Assembly: GCF_013141765.1 (NCBI RefSeq)
Contig: NZ_WHOD01000097.1
Span: forward strand, 1-64,000
Length of the DNA stretch: 64,000 bases
Reading direction: 5' to 3'
Origin: Paenibacillus foliorum
GTDB taxonomy: Bacteria; Bacillota; Bacilli; Paenibacillales; NBRC-103111
The translations under genes were made by a program, and so were the position numbers. Below the pieces are notes generated by a model. It had not been told where the DNA came from and searched no databases. It saw nothing but the letters and a program-made list of their open reading frames with translations. Of the stretch, positions 33,666-43,413 are shown in pieces; the first letter of the stretch is position 1; every line of letters starts with the position of its first letter.

Positions 33666-36600
33666 ATGCAGCGTATGAAGCAAATGATACGAATGAAGAG
33701 ATGGATAAGTAGCTTGATGACAGCGGTTCTAATACTGTCTTCAGTGCCGCTGTACAGCGGTACGGTGCAAGCGGCGGCGACTTTGCCGTACTCTGATAAT
33801 TTTGAATCTTGGACTTCGGGGAATGTATTGAGCAGTTTAGGTACGGCTGGGACAGGTACAGCAACGACCTCCAGCAATATAACGGTAAAGGATTTCAAAT
33901 TCACAACTACCATTCTGGAGAATCTGATAAATACAACAGCGGTATCGGACCTTAATGCTAATGTCTCTACCCTAAATGGGAGCAATGCGCTCCATCTATA
34001 TGATAATGTTTCGGCGAGCAAAGGAAGCATTAGTGCCCTGACAACCTTTACTCCTCAAACCGTGTCTAGCGGGGCAAAGGTTAATATGGAATATGACTTT
34101 TTGACCAACACTCTCAGTGGGGGTACGAATACTAACGCCCGGTTTCGGGTTGCAAACAGCAGCAACAATGCTAGGCCAATTTCTATTGAAACGGCAGCCG
34201 GAAATAAGCTTCAATATCGAAACGCCAGCAATGTGCTTACTGATTTTTCCCCGCCATTAATTTTCAGTACAGGTAAGTGGTACCACATAAAGCTTGAAAT
34301 CGATGTATCCAATTCTAAATATAACGTTACAGTTACTGATGACAGCAATACATATACGGCTTCAAGCGTGAGTGTTATTTCTGGGGTTGCCTTCACAGAT
34401 ATCGGCGGCCTTGAAATTAATACAGGCGATGGGGCCCGAATGGAATTTTATTTGGATAACCTCAAGGTGTACACACCACAGACTGCTCCTGCGCTTTCTG
34501 CTCCTACGCTTTCAGCTCCGACAGTAGCTCCAAATAAAGTTGATCTGAGCTGGGAGACTGTAACGGGTGCAACGTATTATAACGTAAAACGCAGCACCAC
34601 AAGCGGAAGCTTGTACACTTCCATAAATACAAGCCCAGTAACGGGACTAAGTTACTCGGATACTACAGTAACGAACGGGCTGGACTACTACTATGTCGTT
34701 ACTGCCGCTAACTCGGTTACAGAAAGTGTTTACTCCAACCAAGTAAAAGCATCGCCAATCGCACCTACCGCTCAACCTGTGCCTACAGGATTGACGGCAG
34801 CTGGCGGTAACAATAAAGTGGAGCTTCAATGGATCGCGGCGAGCGGAGCGACCTCCTACAACGTCAAACGCAAATTGACTTCAGACAGCTCTTACACAAC
34901 TTTGCAGAATGTGACAATGCTAAGCTTTACAGATAACAGTGCCGTTAATGGAACTGCATACGATTATGTGGTTACGGCTGTAAGCGGATCAGCGGTCGAG
35001 AGTGCTAACTCCAATTCTGTTTCAGTAACACCTAGTGTGCCGTCACTTCCTGCTGCGCCCACTAATTTAGTTGCTTGGGCAGGCGACAAGCAGACGAGCC
35101 TTTCCTGGAGCAGTGTGACAGGAGCGACCTCATATAAAGTAAAACAAAGCGATACAGAAGGCGGTCCATACAATCCAATCGCCAATGTGGTCGATGGCAG
35201 CACGTACTTTGTTAGCACGGGCTTAAACAACGGCAGCACCTATTATTATGTGGTAACTGCTGTTAACTCGATTGGAGAAAGCGTTAGCTCCAGCGAAGTG
35301 TCAAGCAAACCGCGCACCTTTCTGATTAATGATAACTTTGAATCCAGCAAGCTAGGGGACACCCCATCAGGTTTCGCCTCTATTGCTGCAGCAGCGGATG
35401 CTGCGATTAATAACGTAACCGTAATTAACAATAATAATTTGACGAATAAATATTACTCGCCGACTGAAGCTGCACCGGCAAATAATAAATCAGCAGCGAT
35501 TATAGGCAATTCAAGTAATGTATTGTGGATCAATGATAATGCAAATGCAAGTCGCAGAGGCGGCTACACGAACACTTTCTCACCGGTATCAGGTAAAAAC
35601 GGTCTGATCGCCGAGTTGGATTTCATGCAGCCTAAAGTCATTGGTGATTCTTATCCATTAGAATTGCTTGATAGCTCGGGTAAGACAGTACTTTCATTTA
35701 GTGTCACGAATCTCAATACTTTTTTACCTATTAATCCCAGTGGTACAGTTAACTGGTATCGTTTGAAATTTGTTGCCGATACAGGTACAAATTCGGCTGA
35801 TGTATTTCTTAACGGAATTTACGAAGGAAACTATAAGTTTAGTACACTAGACACCAACATTTCCAAAATTCAGGCAAGAACAGCAGGATCGTCTACTGGC
35901 AGCATGTATGTGGATAACGTAAGAGTGTACCAGCAAAGTGCCGCAACTCCGCAAAATCTGACTACGGCTGGTGCCAACAATAAGGTAGAGCTCAAGTGGA
36001 ACCCAGCAAGCGGAGTAGATTCATACAACGTATATCGCAGCACAGCTTCCAAAGGCTCTTACACTCTTGTTGCCGACAACCTGACTTCACCAACCTACAT
36101 AGATACTGAATTGGTGAATAAGACGAATTATTACTATGTTGTCACTGGTGTTAATGCGAGTGGGGAAAGTGATTTTTCGCATGAAGCTCTTGGCTATCCG
36201 AACAACGTACAGGCGCCTGCTTCAGCACCCGTATTTTTTGATACGGCTATCCGAGACAGTCAGCTAACTCTGAATTGGAGCGCTGAAAAAGGCAAAGACG
36301 GGGATGGAGTTGAAGTCGCTTCAACCTACACACTCTATAGAAGTACAACACCAAATGGTCCTTTTGTAACAGTAGCTCAGAAGCTGGGAGCTACGACGTA
36401 TTTGGATAAAGGTCTCACTAACGGTACGGAGTATTACTATCAAGTTGTGGCCGAGAATATGGGGGGCAACAGTCCGAGCTCTAAACTTTTAAAGGTAGCC
36501 TCAGCTGCGCCGGTAGGAGCACCAACTTTGTTGAGCGCGGCAGCTGGGAACAGCAGTGTTGCTCTGAGCTGGTCTCCGGTTGCCAAGACTTCAAAGTACA

Positions 36601-39600
36601 GTGTAAAAAGAAGTACTGCGAACGGCGGGCCTTATACAGAAGTTAAATCAGTTAATGGTACTAGCTACACAGATACCGATGTAGTTAACGGAACAATTTA
36701 CTATTATGTCATAACCGCTATTAATACTTCTCAGGTAACCGTAAATAATCCAGAACAGATAGCTCTACAGGAAAGCATGATTTCTAATCAGCTGATGGCT
36801 AAGCCGTATGTTCCTGTGACAGGTGCTCCTGCTCAGCCGACAGACTTACAAGCAACTGTAGAGATGGGCAGTGTAAAACTTACTTGGGGCGCGGTATCCG
36901 GCGCAACCCAATACAAGGTGAAAAGAGCGACCACAAGTGGTGGTTCATATGATCTAGTGGCTTCAAGCACCGTAGCCTCCTATGAGGATAAGAGTGTTGT
37001 CAACGGAACGACTTATTATTACGTGATTTCAGCCGTGAATGCGAGTGGAGAAAGTCAGCAATCCGATGAGATCGTGGTGCTTCCGGCTAAAGTGCTTACG
37101 GTTGATGCCAGTGCGACAGCCGATCCGTCAGCGTTCAAAACCATTCAAAGCGCTGTGAACAGCATTCCGACAACCAATACCGAAAGAACAATCATTTATA
37201 TCACTCCAGGAACGTATACGGAGAAGCTGGTTGTCACTCGTCCATACGTCAGTCTGGTCGGCGCAGGGATGGATCAGACTAAAATCGTATATGGAGATTA
37301 TGCTGGAACAGCGGCAACCACAGGTCAACCGGGACATACCGGTAACACCTTCCTTAGCCAGACCGTTGAAGTCAATGCGGATTATTTTACAGCTTCCAAT
37401 TTGACGATCGAAAACAGCGCGGGTCCGCGTTCTGCTGTGGCACAGGCCGTAGCACTGTCTCTAAAAAGCGATATGGCGACATTCGAATCGGTCAAATTGA
37501 TAGGCTATCAGGATACGTTGTATACCGGATTGAATGCTGCTGGGAAAGGTCGTCATTATTTCCATAACAGCATTATTCAGGGAGATGTCGACTTCATTTT
37601 CGGAGAAGCTCCTGCTGTAGTATTTGATAATGTGAAAATGGTTCTCGTAAGCCATACGGGCGGTGGAGGACATATCACGGCAGCAGCACAAAAAAATACA
37701 ACAGATGCCGGGTATGTATTCCTGAATTCCCAAGTAGTTGATGGTGCTTCAGCTCAAGGCATTTACGATTTGGGACGTCCGTGGAAGGATAATGCAAAAG
37801 TAAGCTTTATTAATACGTTAATCGACTCCAAGAAATTCCTTAATGCCGGCTGGCTTGCTGCTTGTGCGGGAACATGCCTTTCTTACTCTTTTAACGAGTA
37901 CAATAGCTATGGAACAGGGGCAGATCCTGCCTCACGGCAAATTGCTAAACAACTGACAGGATTAGAAGCAAGCCAAACAATTTCTAATATTTTTGGCGAC
38001 TGGGATCCTTCAATTCCTGTCATTATGCCAAAGATCAATTATATGCCGACAGTATCCGTTACATATTCAACATTCGACAAGAATGCAGCAAAACAGGATG
38101 ATATTCAAGTTACCTTGCAAGCTAATGGAAAGGCTTTTAGTAGTATTAAAAATAACCAGACCGTACTGAGTGCATCCGATTATACGGTTAGCGGTAATGT
38201 AGTTACAATTAATAAGGCCTACCTTGCAGGGCTGCAAGTAGGGACACAGTCGCTGGTGTTTGAATTCGGCGCTGCTTCAGTACCTTTAACAATCAACGTA
38301 GTGGATACATCCGTAACGGATATAGGTAAAGAGGTTCTTGCGGTTAATGACGGCTGGGCTTCCTTTACAACGGGAACGAAAGGCGGAGCAGCGGCTGATC
38401 CTGCCAATATTTATACGGTAACTAAGCGCAGCGAGCTGATTAAAGCATTAGGCGGAAATAACGGTACCAACGCTACGAATGCCACTCCAAAGATTATCTA
38501 CATTAAGGGCACTATGGATATGAATGTGGATGATAATGACAATCCGGTAGGCATGGATTATTACAAGGATCCGGCCTATGATCTAGATGCTTACCTGGCA
38601 GCGTACGATCCGGCTGTTTGGGGAAGAACATCGGTGCCTTCGGGCCCGCTTGAAACGGCTCGCGCTGCATCGGAGACGAATCAAGGCAACAAGATCAAAA
38701 TCAATGTCGGCCCTAACACGACGATTGTTGGATTGCCTGGCTCGAATGCCAAGATTTTGGGTGGTAATCTGATGGTTCAGAACGTGGATAACGTTATTAT
38801 TCGGAATATTGATTTCCAAAACGCCTTCGATTATTTCCCGCAGTGGGATCCGACAGACGGAGAAACAGGCAATTGGAACTCAGCATTTGACAATATTACG
38901 ATTAAAGGCAGCACACATATTTGGATCGATCATAACACGTTTAGTGATGGCAGCCATCCGGATGATCACAGCCACACGTATTTCGGACGGAAGTATCAAC
39001 AGCATGATGGAACTATGGATATAACGAATGCTTCCGATTTGGTCACGGTATCCTTCAATTACTTTCATGATCATGATAAAACAACTCTTGTTGGCGGAAG
39101 TGATAGCTTTACAGGCGATACCGGCAAGGAAAGAATTACATTCCATCATAATTACTATCAAAATATAGGCCAACGCGCGCCTCGTGTTCGTTACGGTCAG
39201 GTTCATCTTTACAACAATTTCTATGAAGGATCGGTCAATCATCCAAACTATCCGTCCCTGTACTCGATAGGGGTTGGAGTTGAATCGCAAATTTACGCGC
39301 AAAATAATTATTTTGTCCAAGACCCTGGAACATCTGCATCAGCTCTGATTCAAGTGTCAGGCGGCACTAAATTTACGGACAAAGGATCTATTTTGAATGG
39401 AGCAGAGGTTAGTATTACGGCAAGCAACCGTGCTTTGAGCGATGTAACCTGGAATCCTGCTCTATTCATCTCGATGGATGCAACTATGGATGTGCCTGGA
39501 AAGGTTTCGACGCAAGCAGGTGCAGAAAACACTTTGCCAGTCATGTCTGCGCCTACCGTTACCGCAGCAGCAGGTTCGAGGCAGGTGAACCTTACCTGGA

Positions 39601-41390
39601 CCACAGTTACAGGTGCTGTGTACTACAACGTGAAACGCAGCTTGACTAGCAGCGGCCCGTACGAACTTGTAGCAGAAAAACTTACAGCTGCAGGCTATGC
39701 GGACACTGGGTTAACCCCCGGTATGACTTACTATTATGTGGTAACAGCGGTGAATGCCGCAGGAAAAGGCGCTACATCTAATGAGGCAAGCGCAAAAGTA
39801 GATAATGAAGATTCAAAACCGGTCTTATCTGCGCCTACCGTTACCGCAACACCTGTTATGAGACAGGTGAACCTTTCGTGGAACGCGGTGACAGGTGCTG
39901 TAGCTTACAGTGTGAAGCGCAGCTTGACTAGCGGCGGTCCATACGAGCTGGTTGCTGATAAGCTTACTTCAACAAGCTATGCGGATATAGGCTTACCCCG
40001 CAACTTGTACTATTATGTAGTTACAGTTGTGAATGCTGCTGGTGAGGCAGCTGCATCCAAGGAAGCAAGTGCAAGAATAAGTTATGAAGAACACAGGTCT
40101 TTAGGCTCTTCATCTTCACCTGCACCATCAGTACCGGGTGAAGCTACTGTTCCTACGGGGGAATCCAGCATTCACGTAACGTCAGTGAGCGAGAAAATGG
40201 CGGATGGAACAACAGTAGCGAGAGCTATAGTGGACCCGGCAGCCATAGCTAAGGCGTTGGATAGTCTGCTGTCAGGTGGCAATGCTGACCAGAAGATCGC
40301 TATTGATGTGAAAACAACGGAAGCCGTAGTAAAAGTCGAGCTTCCTGCTTCCTCCATATCGGATGCCCAAGGTAAAGCTCCAGCAGTTGTATTGTTCATT
40401 AAATTAGATAATATTTCCTACAGCTTGCCTGTGAAGCTGATCGATGTGAAGAAATGGGCAAAAGAATTAGGCGCCGATGTAAAAGATGTGAAGATTATTG
40501 TAACTGTGGAAAAGGTTACAGGAGCAACTGCTTCAGGAATCGAATCCAAGGCCAGAGAAAACGGATTGAAGCTGCTTAATAGTGGGGTTGATTTCAATAT
40601 TACGGCTGAAGCTAATGGCAAATCTGTATCCATTAATGATTTTGGCAGTACTTATGTGGAACGTACCCTGTCTATTCCAAACACGTTTGATTCGAAGAAG
40701 GTAACGGCTGTTCTTTATAACCCTGCAACCGGCAAATTAGTTTTCGTACCGGCTATTTTCAAGGTGAATGGCGGTATTACCGACGTTACAATTAAGCGTC
40801 CAGGAAACAGTATTTACACCATCGTAGAGTCGAGCAAAACGTTTGCCGATTTGAGCGGTCACTGGGCTAAGAGCGATATTGACCTGCTGGCCTCCAAGCT
40901 GGTAGTGGATGGAACAACAGCAACAAGCTTTGCACCACAAAACCCAATTACACGCGCTGAGTTTGCTACTCTTCTCATTCGTGCCCTGGGTTTAAATGAA
41001 AGTAATAATGTACCATACTCCGACGTGTCAGCTAATGATTGGTACGCGGGTTCTGTAAGTACTGCTTCCAAAGCGGGTCTGGTTACTGGCTTCGAGGATG
41101 GCTCCTTCCGTCCAAGCGCTAATATCACTCGCGAGCAAATGGCTGTGATGGTCAGCCGTGCGATAGGGCTGGCAGGTAAGAAAGCAGATGCTGATGTCAA
41201 AGGACTATCGGTCTTCTCCGATAACAAGAATATCAGCAGCTGGGCGTCTAGCGCCGTAGCACAGTCTGTGAATGCCGGTATTATTAACGGCATGTCAGCT
41301 GACGCATTTATGCCTAAGGAGCATGCAAGCCGCGCGGAGGCTGCGGTAATGCTGAAACGACTGCTGCAATTCGTTGAGTTCATGAACTAA
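33666..41390 (+). CDS. Giant SLH-anchored pectinesterase / pectate lyase protein
   Basis: 2574 residues, secreted. Signal peptide 1-37 (ends SGTVQAAA). Two jelly-roll-like modules (about 40-268 and 549-755), each opening with DNFES. About nine fibronectin III modules (274-550, 759-1140, 1958-2140). Carbohydrate esterase 8 pectin methylesterase (about 1143-1455) with GYQDTLY, GDVDFIFGEA and LGRPW carrying the catalytic Gln, Asp and Arg. A CBM-X2-like Ig module (1458-1542). Pectate lyase PL1 (about 1545-1900) with IWIDHNTFSDGSHPDDHSH and QRAPRVRYGQVHLYNNFY. A unique domain (2160-2380), then three SLH repeats (2392-2574) that bind pyruvylated wall polymer. De-esterification and eliminative cleavage of pectin are thus joined on the cell surface. 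AAGGAGG (33656) is three bases from ATG 33666 and twelve from ATG 33675; either may be used. Confidence 0.92.
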   Translation: MQRMKQMIRMKRWISSLMTAVLILSSVPLYSGTVQAAATLPYSDNFESWTSGNVLSSLGTAGTGTATTSSNITVKDFKFTTTILENLINTTAVSDLNANVSTLNGSNALHLYDNVSASKGSISALTTFTPQTVSSGAKVNMEYDFLTNTLSGGTNTNARFRVANSSNNARPISIETAAGNKLQYRNASNVLTDFSPPLIFSTGKWYHIKLEIDVSNSKYNVTVTDDSNTYTASSVSVISGVAFTDIGGLEINTGDGARMEFYLDNLKVYTPQTAPALSAPTLSAPTVAPNKVDLSWETVTGATYYNVKRSTTSGSLYTSINTSPVTGLSYSDTTVTNGLDYYYVVTAANSVTESVYSNQVKASPIAPTAQPVPTGLTAAGGNNKVELQWIAASGATSYNVKRKLTSDSSYTTLQNVTMLSFTDNSAVNGTAYDYVVTAVSGSAVESANSNSVSVTPSVPSLPAAPTNLVAWAGDKQTSLSWSSVTGATSYKVKQSDTEGGPYNPIANVVDGSTYFVSTGLNNGSTYYYVVTAVNSIGESVSSSEVSSKPRTFLINDNFESSKLGDTPSGFASIAAAADAAINNVTVINNNNLTNKYYSPTEAAPANNKSAAIIGNSSNVLWINDNANASRRGGYTNTFSPVSGKNGLIAELDFMQPKVIGDSYPLELLDSSGKTVLSFSVTNLNTFLPINPSGTVNWYRLKFVADTGTNSADVFLNGIYEGNYKFSTLDTNISKIQARTAGSSTGSMYVDNVRVYQQSAATPQNLTTAGANNKVELKWNPASGVDSYNVYRSTASKGSYTLVADNLTSPTYIDTELVNKTNYYYVVTGVNASGESDFSHEALGYPNNVQAPASAPVFFDTAIRDSQLTLNWSAEKGKDGDGVEVASTYTLYRSTTPNGPFVTVAQKLGATTYLDKGLTNGTEYYYQVVAENMGGNSPSSKLLKVASAAPVGAPTLLSAAAGNSSVALSWSPVAKTSKYSVKRSTANGGPYTEVKSVNGTSYTDTDVVNGTIYYYVITAINTSQVTVNNPEQIALQESMISNQLMAKPYVPVTGAPAQPTDLQATVEMGSVKLTWGAVSGATQYKVKRATTSGGSYDLVASSTVASYEDKSVVNGTTYYYVISAVNASGESQQSDEIVVLPAKVLTVDASATADPSAFKTIQSAVNSIPTTNTERTIIYITPGTYTEKLVVTRPYVSLVGAGMDQTKIVYGDYAGTAATTGQPGHTGNTFLSQTVEVNADYFTASNLTIENSAGPRSAVAQAVALSLKSDMATFESVKLIGYQDTLYTGLNAAGKGRHYFHNSIIQGDVDFIFGEAPAVVFDNVKMVLVSHTGGGGHITAAAQKNTTDAGYVFLNSQVVDGASAQGIYDLGRPWKDNAKVSFINTLIDSKKFLNAGWLAACAGTCLSYSFNEYNSYGTGADPASRQIAKQLTGLEASQTISNIFGDWDPSIPVIMPKINYMPTVSVTYSTFDKNAAKQDDIQVTLQANGKAFSSIKNNQTVLSASDYTVSGNVVTINKAYLAGLQVGTQSLVFEFGAASVPLTINVVDTSVTDIGKEVLAVNDGWASFTTGTKGGAAADPANIYTVTKRSELIKALGGNNGTNATNATPKIIYIKGTMDMNVDDNDNPVGMDYYKDPAYDLDAYLAAYDPAVWGRTSVPSGPLETARAASETNQGNKIKINVGPNTTIVGLPGSNAKILGGNLMVQNVDNVIIRNIDFQNAFDYFPQWDPTDGETGNWNSAFDNITIKGSTHIWIDHNTFSDGSHPDDHSHTYFGRKYQQHDGTMDITNASDLVTVSFNYFHDHDKTTLVGGSDSFTGDTGKERITFHHNYYQNIGQRAPRVRYGQVHLYNNFYEGSVNHPNYPSLYSIGVGVESQIYAQNNYFVQDPGTSASALIQVSGGTKFTDKGSILNGAEVSITASNRALSDVTWNPALFISMDATMDVPGKVSTQAGAENTLPVMSAPTVTAAAGSRQVNLTWTTVTGAVYYNVKRSLTSSGPYELVAEKLTAAGYADTGLTPGMTYYYVVTAVNAAGKGATSNEASAKVDNEDSKPVLSAPTVTATPVMRQVNLSWNAVTGAVAYSVKRSLTSGGPYELVADKLTSTSYADIGLPRNLYYYVVTVVNAAGEAAASKEASARISYEEHRSLGSSSSPAPSVPGEATVPTGESSIHVTSVSEKMADGTTVARAIVDPAAIAKALDSLLSGGNADQKIAIDVKTTEAVVKVELPASSISDAQGKAPAVVLFIKLDNISYSLPVKLIDVKKWAKELGADVKDVKIIVTVEKVTGATASGIESKARENGLKLLNSGVDFNITAEANGKSVSINDFGSTYVERTLSIPNTFDSKKVTAVLYNPATGKLVFVPAIFKVNGGITDVTIKRPGNSIYTIVESSKTFADLSGHWAKSDIDLLASKLVVDGTTATSFAPQNPITRAEFATLLIRALGLNESNNVPYSDVSANDWYAGSVSTASKAGLVTGFEDGSFRPSANITREQMAVMVSRAIGLAGKKADADVKGLSVFSDNKNISSWASSAVAQSVNAGIINGMSADAFMPKEHASRAEAAVMLKRLLQFVEFMN

Positions 41391-41406
41391 GCGTATGATA
41401 CAAAAA

Positions 41407-41440
41407 AGAGCAGAGAGATCATTCTCTCTGCTCTTTCTTG
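41407..41440 (+). terminator. Terminator of the pectinase gene
   Basis: AGAGCAGAGAGA (41407-41418) / TCTCTCTGCTCT (41423-41434) followed by TTCTTG. Confidence 0.85.
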
Positions 41441-41532
41441 TGTGGCCTTTATCATTTTTAGAATAATGGCATTGAACAGAGGAAGTATACTTTACTTTAA
41501 AAAAATGCTATATTTTAGGACTATGTCCATGC

Positions 41533-41580
41533 GGGAAGTACGTACTTGTAAGTGATGTAGTCGCTCAGTGGATACTATTG
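41533..41580 (+). promoter_or_regulatory. Second copy of the HxlR-type upstream sequence
   Basis: Collinear with 32800-32847: GGGAAGTACGTACTTGTAAG (a perfect AAGTACGTACTT palindrome inside), TGATGTAGT, then GATACTATTG at the same distance. It lies about 140 bases before the DinB-like gene, in the same orientation as the copy before hxlR. The remainder of 41441-41719 holds only a six-codon frame (ATG 41634) after GGAG. Confidence 0.55.
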
Positions 41581-41719
41581 TGATGAAATCATGTTATCCA
41601 GTTTTTGGGGCAACCTATTAATGAAGGAGTAATATGGCTGATTCCTACTACTAGGCAAACATAATAAAGTGGTTTGGAAATAACGGCAGGACAAGAGAGC
41701 AATCAAGGAGGAAATATTA

Positions 41720-42214
41720 ATGTTCATTCCAATGACTTTGAATTTACTAGACAAAGAACTGGAGAAAATTCAACTGGCTTTAACACGGATTCCCGATGAG
41801 CTTCTATGGAAGAAGCTGCGGGAGGGAACTAATAGCATCGGCAACCTATGCCTTCATCTGGCAGGAAACGAGTATCACAATATTGCAAACAGTATTGGCG
41901 GTTATCCTTATATGCGGGAGCGCTCAGCTGAATTTCTGGCGGAAGGCGGATACACTTGCAAGGAGCTTTCTGAGCATTTGTATGCTGTTAGGGAGAAGAC
42001 ACGTGAGGTGATGGCCGCTCTTTCCGAGGATGATCTTAGCCGTGATGTGAATGTATATTATTCTCAAGGAGCTGGGATTGCATCTTCCACTCGTCAAATG
42101 ATGGAATTGCTGTACCATGTTACTGTACATTACAGCTATCATACGGGACAAATAATGGTTATGACAAAAATTTTACAGGAAAAAAATGTTAATATATTAA
42201 AATGGAATCATTAG
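41720..42214 (+). CDS. DinB-fold (DUF1572-like) protein
   Basis: 164 residues, four-helix bundle of the DinB/YfiT type. The three metal-binding positions appear as His in NLCLHLAGNEYHNI and LLYHVTVHYSYHTGQI. Relatives include bacillithiol-dependent transferases and uncharacterised stress proteins; the reaction is unknown. AAGGAGGAAATATTA precedes ATG 41720. The upstream sequence shared with hxlR suggests it could be induced by the same electrophile signal, which would suit a thiol transferase. Confidence 0.75.
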   Translation: MFIPMTLNLLDKELEKIQLALTRIPDELLWKKLREGTNSIGNLCLHLAGNEYHNIANSIGGYPYMRERSAEFLAEGGYTCKELSEHLYAVREKTREVMAALSEDDLSRDVNVYYSQGAGIASSTRQMMELLYHVTVHYSYHTGQIMVMTKILQEKNVNILKWNH

Positions 42215-42260
42215 TTTTAAATGAATAATTGATAGTGTATATTTAAACAATGTTCAATAA

Positions 42261-42292
42261 AAATTAGAAATTTCGCAGGAAATTCTAATTAG
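42261..42292. other. Palindromic sequence before ABC transporter operon
   Basis: AATTAGAAATTTC-GCAG-GAAATTCTAATT is an inverted repeat with a one-base bulge, about 60 bases before the next start. It could be an operator or an RNA hairpin; no T run follows, so it is not a terminator. Confidence 0.35.
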
Positions 42293-42350
42293 TGTGTCGA
42301 ATCTATATAGGATTTAATTCTACTAAGAAAAACTGGAGGGTATACAGAAA

Positions 42351-43409
42351 ATGAAAAAAGCATCACTTCTCGCATTAACCGCGGTACTACTGGTGACGAC
42401 CGCTCTGGCAGGCTGTGGAAAAAAAGAAGCAGCAGCACCGGAGAATACAGCAGCACCAGCAAAAGCTGAAGCGCTTTCGGTGGATATCGGCATGCTTAAG
42501 CTAGCCAGCTCCGCACCCTTATTTATTGGTATTGAAAAAGGTTTTTTCAAGGAAGAGAACATTGAAGCTAAGGCCAAATGGTTTGACGCGGCGCAGCCTA
42601 TTGCAGTCGCTACAGCAGGCGGAAGTGTAGATGTAGGAGCCACTGGAATTACTGCAAGCTTGTATAACATGGTAGCAGGAGGTCAGAAGCTTGTTATCGT
42701 GGCTGATAAAGGAAGAGAGCAGAAGGGCTACTCGTCGACGGCCTTGATGGTCCCTAAAGATTCGGCAATTAAAGCTATCAATGAACTAAAAGGGAAGAAG
42801 ATCGGGATTACACAAACCGGCTCTACCTATCACTATATGGTGGGAAGATTGCTAGAGAAGCACGGTTTAACGCTTAAAGATGTCGAGCTGGTGCCTTTGA
42901 ACAGCATTAAAGGATTGATGGAGTCTCTCAAGAGCAAGCAGGTTGATGCGGTTATGCTTAATGAACCGAACATCACAGCTGTGGTGAAAGAGGGCTATGG
43001 CAAGGTTGTAGCACAGGTTGGGGATGAGATTGAGTATCAAACATCCGGCTTGTTCTTCTCACCTAAGCTTGCAGGCAATAAGGATGCAGCTGTACGTTTT
43101 CTGAAGGCTTATGCTAAGGCTACACGTTATTACTATGACGCGGTGCTGGTCCAAAAGGATGGCAAAATCGTACCTGGCGCTAACTATGATGAGGTTGTAA
43201 AAATTGTCTCCAAATATACCGATCAACCTGAAGAGAATGTGAAGCAAGGGCTTCCTTATATGGACCGGGATGGTAAGCTCTTAGCTACTGATATCAAAAC
43301 ACAAGCAGATTGGTATGCCAAAGAGAAGCTGATTGATAAAGCGATTGATCCTGCGGGAATCGTGAATACCGTATTATTGGAAGAAGCATTACAGAAGCTG
43401 GGGAAATAA
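42351..43409 (+). CDS. SsuA/TauA/NMT1-like ABC substrate-binding lipoprotein
   Basis: 352 residues. Lipobox in VTTALAGCGKKE (Cys about 22). APLFIGIEKGFFKEENIEA and FDAAQPIAVATAGGSVDVGA are typical of the type II binding proteins for sulfonates, taurine, nitrate or pyrimidine-like ligands; KKIGITQTGSTYHYMVGRLL and KQVDAVMLNEPN follow. First gene of a three-gene operon with ATPase (four bases later) and permease. ACTGGAGGG lies before ATG 42351. The ligand cannot be read. Confidence 0.86.
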   Translation: MKKASLLALTAVLLVTTALAGCGKKEAAAPENTAAPAKAEALSVDIGMLKLASSAPLFIGIEKGFFKEENIEAKAKWFDAAQPIAVATAGGSVDVGATGITASLYNMVAGGQKLVIVADKGREQKGYSSTALMVPKDSAIKAINELKGKKIGITQTGSTYHYMVGRLLEKHGLTLKDVELVPLNSIKGLMESLKSKQVDAVMLNEPNITAVVKEGYGKVVAQVGDEIEYQTSGLFFSPKLAGNKDAAVRFLKAYAKATRYYYDAVLVQKDGKIVPGANYDEVVKIVSKYTDQPEENVKQGLPYMDRDGKLLATDIKTQADWYAKEKLIDKAIDPAGIVNTVLLEEALQKLGK

Positions 43410-43413
43410 GATC

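Noticed and set aside
34489..37080. Repeated blocks that look like a repeat array
   Set aside because: They are fibronectin III coding modules of one protein, not a CRISPR or satellite; spacing and sequence follow protein domains.
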